The position numbers were made by a program, and so were the translations under genes. This document shows, one piece after another, positions 33,383 through 37,984 of a stretch of DNA of 37,984 nt. Numbering within the stretch: position 1 is the first letter of the stretch; the number at the start of each line of letters is the position of its first letter. The DNA comes from a virus, in IMG/VR virus record IMGVR_UViG_3300018424_010528, positions 1 through 37,984 of that record; one strand, given 5' to 3'. Under the pieces are notes generated by a model. It did not search any database, was not told the origin of the DNA, and saw only the letters and a list, made by a program, of their open reading frames with translations.

Positions 33383-34654
33383 TTAAAAATGATTTTTTAA
33401 AGTTTGTAGTAATATTTTTGCGTTAGCAGCAACTTCTAAAGTCACTTTTTTTTCTGCCATTTTAGCTGCTAATCTCCCATATTGTCCATCCACAATAAAG
33501 TCGCCGGTAATTTTAAAAGGAAAATCACTGTAAGATTTATCACGAATAACTACGCCTTCATGTTGTCCATCATCACTGTAAACAATGTGTCCAAAGTCTT
33601 TTGTAGTCAAACCATTTAAAAAATCTTGCCCTAGTTCCTTTGTTGCATGAATTAAAACCATTCCATCAATAAAACTTCTTATATCATGATCTATAACAAT
33701 TTCATCTAAAAACCTGGTTTTGTCGATAACAGTTTCAGTATAAGTTTTCTTATGATAAGGGTTAATTTTCTTTCTGTCAGATGTCTCAAAAAATACATCA
33801 TAATTTCCACTATGATATTGAGCTGGTTTATTTTTCACGTGAAGCAACCAAGTTTTAAGTGATGAACCTTGTAAATGCCTAATTTCTTCATTTTTTCTTA
33901 AAAATCTTTCTGAGAAATTAATAGAAAATGGTTTTTTTAACGAAGTGTATTGTATCTCTCTTTCATCAAGATGCATAACATCAACTGGTCCTACTACTTC
34001 GAAATTGCCTAAATCTCCAAAGCTTAAGTCTTTCGCTACGTTGTTTAACTTATTAATTAAACTGAATAAAGCATTTTTATCATATGGCAATTCAACGCTT
34101 TTGTCCTTAGTAGGTACATGTTTTTGCTTTTTTGGATCATAAACCAACGGTCTTTCCAAACCCGGTCTTTCTACGCCTCTATAAGATTTTTCATAATAAG
34201 CATTGACGCCATGCACAAATAAATAATTTTTCTCATAATCAGTAGCATTCATTTTACCAGCAGGAACATATTCAACATTAATACAATAAAAATTATTGTC
34301 AAGCAGCCCTAATGACTTAAGCTCATTTTGTATTTTTGGAAATGCTTTATTTAAAATACTAGTGCAAATTAAAGTTGCATCTCGCAAACCATGCCCTTCA
34401 GGGTATCTTTCAGCAGCATCCGTTAACGTCATACCATTAACATCTTCAGGTTTCATTGAACCTCTATCTACGACTAACTGATTGCCGCTTACTTTTAAAA
34501 GCACGTTCGTGCCATCAGATTTTAAGTTATAACTTTTTTGTCTATCAGACTGTATATCATTTTTTATGTTATAAAAGAAATTTAAAAGATCAGATCCGTT
34601 TTTGATTTTAAATAAATCAAAAGGATGTCTCATGTGACCAGCACCACCACCCAT
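33383..34654 (-). CDS. Ligase-superfamily nucleotidyltransferase-like protein
   Basis: A protein of 423 residues that starts GGGAGHMRHPFDL, a start I recall from a family in T4-like aquatic phages. It has the order of motifs of the DNA/RNA ligase superfamily: motif I Lys45-Ser-Asp-Gly in YNLKSDGTN, a strand FYCINVEYVP like motif III, EGVVIRD like motif IV, and FPFKITGDFI like motif V. Lys45 would be the adenylated residue. The C-terminal 40 residues are helical. It could be an RNA/DNA ligase or another AMP transferase; no characterised member is known to me. AGGAG is six bases before ATG 34654. An inverted repeat lies just upstream. Confidence 0.72.
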   Translation of the reverse strand: MGGGAGHMRHPFDLFKIKNGSDLLNFFYNIKNDIQSDRQKSYNLKSDGTNVLLKVSGNQLVVDRGSMKPEDVNGMTLTDAAERYPEGHGLRDATLICTSILNKAFPKIQNELKSLGLLDNNFYCINVEYVPAGKMNATDYEKNYLFVHGVNAYYEKSYRGVERPGLERPLVYDPKKQKHVPTKDKSVELPYDKNALFSLINKLNNVAKDLSFGDLGNFEVVGPVDVMHLDEREIQYTSLKKPFSINFSERFLRKNEEIRHLQGSSLKTWLLHVKNKPAQYHSGNYDVFFETSDRKKINPYHKKTYTETVIDKTRFLDEIVIDHDIRSFIDGMVLIHATKELGQDFLNGLTTKDFGHIVYSDDGQHEGVVIRDKSYSDFPFKITGDFIVDGQYGRLAAKMAEKKVTLEVAANAKILLQTLKNHF

Positions 34655-34665
34655 AGTTTACTCCT

Positions 34666-34711
34666 AAAAAAGATAATGAATTATACCGCTATTAACAGTA
34701 TAATTCATTAT
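34666..34711 (-). terminator. Stem-loop with T-run before ligase-like gene
   Basis: ATAATGAATTATAC (34673-34686) and GTATAATTCATTAT (34698-34711) form a perfect 14 bp inverted repeat with an 11-base loop. On the minus transcript the stem is followed by TCTTTTTT (34672-34666) and then AGGAG of the next gene. This resembles a weak, AT-rich intrinsic terminator or an RNA-processing hairpin between the PrkA block and the ligase-like gene. The arms also contain TATAAT, so a promoter overlap is possible. Confidence 0.5.
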
Positions 34712-34739
34712 ACAATGCACACATAATTTTTATAAAAAT

Positions 34740-34847
34740 TTATTTGTATTCATTAAACATTTCATAAAATATATAACCAAATATTAAGGCTATAGGAAAT
34801 GTATATATTAATAAACACAAATAATATACTAGATTAGCTAGTATCAT
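34740..34847 (-). CDS. 35-residue membrane peptide
   Basis: A tiny gene between the PrkA-like and ligase-like genes. ATG 34847 overlaps the PrkA stop (ATGA) and has GGAG six bases upstream, a site as good as any in the window; the stop is TAA at 34742-34740. The peptide is almost wholly hydrophobic: MILANLVYYLCLLIYTFPIA at the N-terminus, then a second part ending in a short charged EMFNEYK tail, enough for one long or two short membrane helices. Function unknown; coupling to PrkA suggests it is made with the kinase. Confidence 0.68.
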   Translation of the reverse strand: MILANLVYYLCLLIYTFPIALIFGYIFYEMFNEYK

Positions 34848-36766
34848 GAATCTCTCCAAAGGTTATTAGATGCATAAGTTAAAATTTCTTCAGCTGAAGT
34901 TTCATTGTAACCATATTCATCTATTAGTGTTTTTACCATATCAGAATATTTTGCTTTTTGTTCATCATCTCTGGTTTTAGACTTTGTAACAATTCTAGCC
35001 ATATCTTTTACTGAATTAATTAGGTAACTCTCAATTGCTTCTTTCAAAGGTTCATAGCTTTTATAATCTACTTTTTCGCCACGTCTCATTCTCGAGAACA
35101 TATAAGCTGTCACATCAGATCTAAAGCCCTGTCTAGAACTACCACTAATACCGATAACTTCTTCTATAGACTTCATAAATTGCTCATCAGCTGATCTTTC
35201 TTCTTTAGTTACTTTGTCTTTAAGTTTTGTTTTAGTAGTATAAGCTTCAGCATTATCTAAATACGTATCAAATAATGACTGTGCTTGTTCTTCATATGCT
35301 GTAATAAATGCTTTAGCAATCTCAGTCTCAAGTATTTTAAGATATTCTTCGCGTACAGTTTTTTGTATAATCTCCAAACACTTTTCTCTAAAATCAGCAT
35401 TAACTATTTGTTCTTTCACCATCTTGGTCACGGAATTAATAACACCCACCGGAGTAATACATTCATTTTCACTGTCACACAAAGCATTGTCAATAGCTTT
35501 CATGATAAACCTTGTACTAATACCAGTCATGCCTTCATCACGTGATTCTTCTCGCAAATCTTTTATGTCTATTTTTTTAACTCGACCTTTTTCAATTACG
35601 TCTTCCCCATTATAAATTTTCATCTTTGTAAGCAAATCACACTTAGCAGATTCTTTAAGTCTACTCATAACAGAGAACATACTTGCAACCTTGATTGTAT
35701 GTGGTGCAATATGAGCATCAAAATCTGATTTTGCTAAAATCTTTTCATAAATTCTGGATTCTTGATCTAATTCTAAAACATATGGGACATTAATCTTAAC
35801 TACTCTGTCGAGGATTGCTTCGTTTGTGTGTTCTGATTTAAATCTATTCCATTCAGACTCGTTACAATGTGCCAAAATAACACCATCGAAAAACACCATA
35901 TCATGCTTACCAGGAGCAGGTACTCGTTTTTCTTGAGTTGCTGTAATAATCGTGTGAAGAAATTCAATTTCATTTTTAAACACCTCTATCAACTCAACGA
36001 TACCCCTGTTACCAACATTAAATGCGCCAGTAAGATTTAAAACACGGGGGTCATCTTCACTAAATTTATCTAACTTACTTATATCTTCTGAACCAATAAG
36101 CACAGAAACATCTTGACTATTAGCATCCATAGGTGGCACAGAAGCAATTCCACGACGTCCCCTTTGCGAAAAAGTACTTTTGACTACAGGGAAATTTTCA
36201 TATTTACCATCATGCTCTTCTAACAATTTATACCGAGCTATTGGCGATAAATCACCTTCAATCTTAACATCTAACATTTTTTCAAAGTCTTCTCTCAAAG
36301 ATCTAGGCAACAGTTGCAATGGTTCTCCACGTTGAGGATCATCTTTTAAGTGATAATAAGGTTTGTCTTCTAATGCTGCTTTAATATGTTCCGTCAATGC
36401 TGATTTACCAGCACCAACTGGTCCCATTAAAAGCAACACTTGTCTAGATTCTTCACCTCTAAGTGCAGCTCCTTTTAAAAACCTCATAAGCTTTTCTATT
36501 ACTCTTTCATTGCCATAGAAATGATCTTTGAAATAGTTATAAATTTTAATGTTATCACCATTAAATATTTTATGCTTTCTGTCGTCATCAGCTGATATTG
36601 TGTTAATACCTTTTTCACATATCGCATTATACAATCTCTTGTGCGCATGTTGTGCTATGGACGGATCGCTTTCTAGTTCTTTCAGATAATCTAAAAAAGT
36701 ACCTTCAAACTTATCAGACTTTTTGTCTTTTCTTTGTTTCTCAATAATTTCTAAATATTTTGACAT
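34844..36766 (-). CDS. prkA: PrkA-family serine protein kinase / AAA protein
   Basis: A protein of 640 residues, the same size as bacterial PrkA (YeaG, about 640). Residues 60-400 are the AAA-type PrkA domain with Walker A GPVGAGKS (115-122), a YYHLKDDPQRGEPLQLLPRS block, and FFDGVILAHCNESEW. The C-terminal third carries the PrkA kinase-like region with TGISTRFIMKAIDNALCD and a late EEVIGISGSSRQGFRSDV. In bacteria PrkA acts in starvation and stress responses and is found with YeaH and SpoVR. Here SpoVR lies directly upstream, 16 bp away. YeaH is not in the window. AGGAG is nine bases before ATG 36766. Confidence 0.92.
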   Translation of the reverse strand: MSKYLEIIEKQRKDKKSDKFEGTFLDYLKELESDPSIAQHAHKRLYNAICEKGINTISADDDRKHKIFNGDNIKIYNYFKDHFYGNERVIEKLMRFLKGAALRGEESRQVLLLMGPVGAGKSALTEHIKAALEDKPYYHLKDDPQRGEPLQLLPRSLREDFEKMLDVKIEGDLSPIARYKLLEEHDGKYENFPVVKSTFSQRGRRGIASVPPMDANSQDVSVLIGSEDISKLDKFSEDDPRVLNLTGAFNVGNRGIVELIEVFKNEIEFLHTIITATQEKRVPAPGKHDMVFFDGVILAHCNESEWNRFKSEHTNEAILDRVVKINVPYVLELDQESRIYEKILAKSDFDAHIAPHTIKVASMFSVMSRLKESAKCDLLTKMKIYNGEDVIEKGRVKKIDIKDLREESRDEGMTGISTRFIMKAIDNALCDSENECITPVGVINSVTKMVKEQIVNADFREKCLEIIQKTVREEYLKILETEIAKAFITAYEEQAQSLFDTYLDNAEAYTTKTKLKDKVTKEERSADEQFMKSIEEVIGISGSSRQGFRSDVTAYMFSRMRRGEKVDYKSYEPLKEAIESYLINSVKDMARIVTKSKTRDDEQKAKYSDMVKTLIDEYGYNETSAEEILTYASNNLWRDS

Positions 36767-36782
36767 ATTGTTATTCTCCTAA

Positions 36783-37984
36783 CTAAACTTCATAAGGTGC
36801 ATTGTCTATCATTGTAATTAGTGAAACATCATTTCCCCACAATTCTTGTATATGTCCAACAACTGCAGAAGCATGATTTAGATCCAATTCTCTATGATCA
36901 TGCTCATGATGTAAAATTAAATTTTTGTTTTTTTCTACTTCCTGAATGTATATGACGGGAATTTGATTGCCAGCTATTTGTTGCAACAGGCTGTTTTTGA
37001 TTGTTTTCCAACCTTCTTCATCAGATACATCGCCAACATATAAGTCATCGCCTTGTTTCTTTATAGAAAATAGATTGAGTTCTTCGCAATCTTCTTGCGT
37101 TAAATATTGCCTAACAAATGATTCATCGTTATGCGCTTCTCTTGCTATAAAACACTCTTCTAAACCATGTCTTTCATGTATTTTATTAAATAAATGAAAC
37201 CCTAAATTGTAAGGATTTATTCCGCCTATGTGCGGCCTTACAACTTGGTTGTGAGATTTAAGAAAAGGTAAGTGATATTCTTGTGGCAAATCTAAATCAT
37301 GTAGTATTTTGTAGTGCCAAAAACATGCCCATCCTTCATTCATAATCTTTGTTCTAATTTGTGGCATAAAATAATAAGCTTCATCTCTTACTATTTCTAT
37401 AATATCTTTTTTCCAATCTTCTTTTATTTCACCGAAACTAGAAATAAAACCCATTATGTCATATATTTTTTCATGTGGTAGTTGCTCTATATCAACATTT
37501 TTATTGTTTTTATTTTCTATCTGCCAAGCATTATAATCTTCACTAATAACTGATATTTTGCTAGGATGTCTCGGGATTTGATATGAAATAGCATGACATG
37601 CATCAATTACTCTTTCTACTTTTTCAATTCCTATACTCGGATCTTCAATGTATGACTGTATTCTCTTTTTTGCATTACGCATTCTAGGTACAACTGTATC
37701 AGCCCTTGTATATTTGAACATTCTGTTATTTTTAAAAAAATCAGAGTGACCTACACAATGTGCCATTATTAATATTTGCAAATAAAGTGGATTTTCTAAC
37801 ATTAAGTATGATATACATGGGTCACTATTAATGATTAACTCATAGGGAAGACCAGTCATCCCATGCTGATATTGACTATGTTGTAACTCAAATGATTTAC
37901 CATAAGACCAATGACCATAATGTGTAGGCATACCATGATATGACATATTTCCTAACATTTCATAGTAATCACATGTTTCATATG
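36783..37984 (-). CDS. spoVR: SpoVR-family protein, N-terminus beyond window
   Basis: An open frame continues to the right edge with no start required inside the window. In-frame codons before the ATG at 37958 read YETCDYYE, joining smoothly to MLGNMSYHGMPTHYGHWSYG, the SpoVR core motif (GMP-x-x-Y-x-HWS-x-G). At least 400 residues are present; bacterial members are about 470-510, so roughly 70-100 residues are missing. INEGWACFWHYKI-type (MNEGWACFWHYKILHD) and the NPYNLGFHLF stretch are family hallmarks. SpoVR was named from Bacillus spore cortex formation, but its biochemical role is unknown. It is linked to the PrkA gene as in bacterial stress operons. Confidence 0.92.
   Translation of the reverse strand, partial: YETCDYYEMLGNMSYHGMPTHYGHWSYGKSFELQHSQYQHGMTGLPYELIINSDPCISYLMLENPLYLQILIMAHCVGHSDFFKNNRMFKYTRADTVVPRMRNAKKRIQSYIEDPSIGIEKVERVIDACHAISYQIPRHPSKISVISEDYNAWQIENKNNKNVDIEQLPHEKIYDIMGFISSFGEIKEDWKKDIIEIVRDEAYYFMPQIRTKIMNEGWACFWHYKILHDLDLPQEYHLPFLKSHNQVVRPHIGGINPYNLGFHLFNKIHERHGLEECFIAREAHNDESFVRQYLTQEDCEELNLFSIKKQGDDLYVGDVSDEEGWKTIKNSLLQQIAGNQIPVIYIQEVEKNKNLILHHEHDHRELDLNHASAVVGHIQELWGNDVSLITMIDNAPYEV

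Noticed and set aside
36783-37958. SpoVR gene starting at ATG 37958
   Set aside because: The frame stays open to the edge and the upstream codons continue the conserved N-terminal part, so the real start is outside.

Overview
The window is one end-to-end block of a large, AT-rich tailed-phage genome. The phage appears T4-like, with a contractile tail, and is probably from an uncultivated aquatic or marine virus. This rests on a set of phage-specific products that I recognise: a gp6-like baseplate wedge protein, a gp25-like wedge protein, a gp5-like hub/spike, a gp55-like late sigma factor, a long repetitive tail fibre, PhoH with a PIN domain, and many small genes. The genes are packed with 1-20 bp overlaps (often ATGA or TAATG) and good GGAG/AGGAG ribosome sites. 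All genes but one are on the minus strand, so transcription runs from high to low coordinates. I see no tRNA, rRNA, CRISPR array, transposase or integrase. Host identity cannot be read from the sequence.

Layout in transcription order. (1) 37984-30537, host-takeover/accessory block: a SpoVR-family protein (cut by the window edge), a PrkA-type kinase, a 35-residue membrane peptide, a ligase-like nucleotidyltransferase, two small membrane proteins, a divergent GroEL-like chaperonin, three small conserved genes and an Hc1-type histone-like protein. A strong bidirectional terminator at 30486-30511 closes this block. (2) 30199-30453, the only plus-strand gene: a small Cys-rich protein with a sigma-region-4-like helix-turn-helix, divergent from phoH. 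(3) 30132-25733: PhoH-PIN, two small beta-rich proteins and an 858-residue tail fibre with a 651 bp internal tandem duplication. (4) 25665-6640, a glycan-synthesis island of about 19 kb. It holds at least nine probable glycosyltransferases (GT2, GT4, GT10 and GT11 types and a GT4-GT2 fusion) and GDP-mannose 4,6-dehydratase plus GDP-fucose synthase. It also holds a ColD/RfbH-like PLP enzyme, a cytidylyltransferase-cupin fusion, a GmhA-like isomerase, a HAD phosphatase, an SDR, a NodU/CmcH-type carbamoyltransferase and a Cas4-like nuclease. (5) 6646-1, late/baseplate block: a small membrane protein, the gp55-like sigma factor, a possible gp33-like partner, gp5-like spike, a small baseplate-linked protein, gp25, gp6 and a structural protein that runs off the left edge.

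How the parts may work together (inference): the island can convert host GDP-mannose into GDP-fucose, and perhaps into a 3,6-dideoxy sugar. It may also activate a second sugar with CTP. It carries the transferases to assemble a decorated, possibly carbamoylated, glycan. It lies directly between the tail fibre and the late sigma/baseplate genes, so the product could coat the virion or fibres, or remodel the host surface. The upstream block would alter host physiology (kinase/SpoVR, chaperonin, nucleoid protein), and the gp55-like sigma would switch on late genes.
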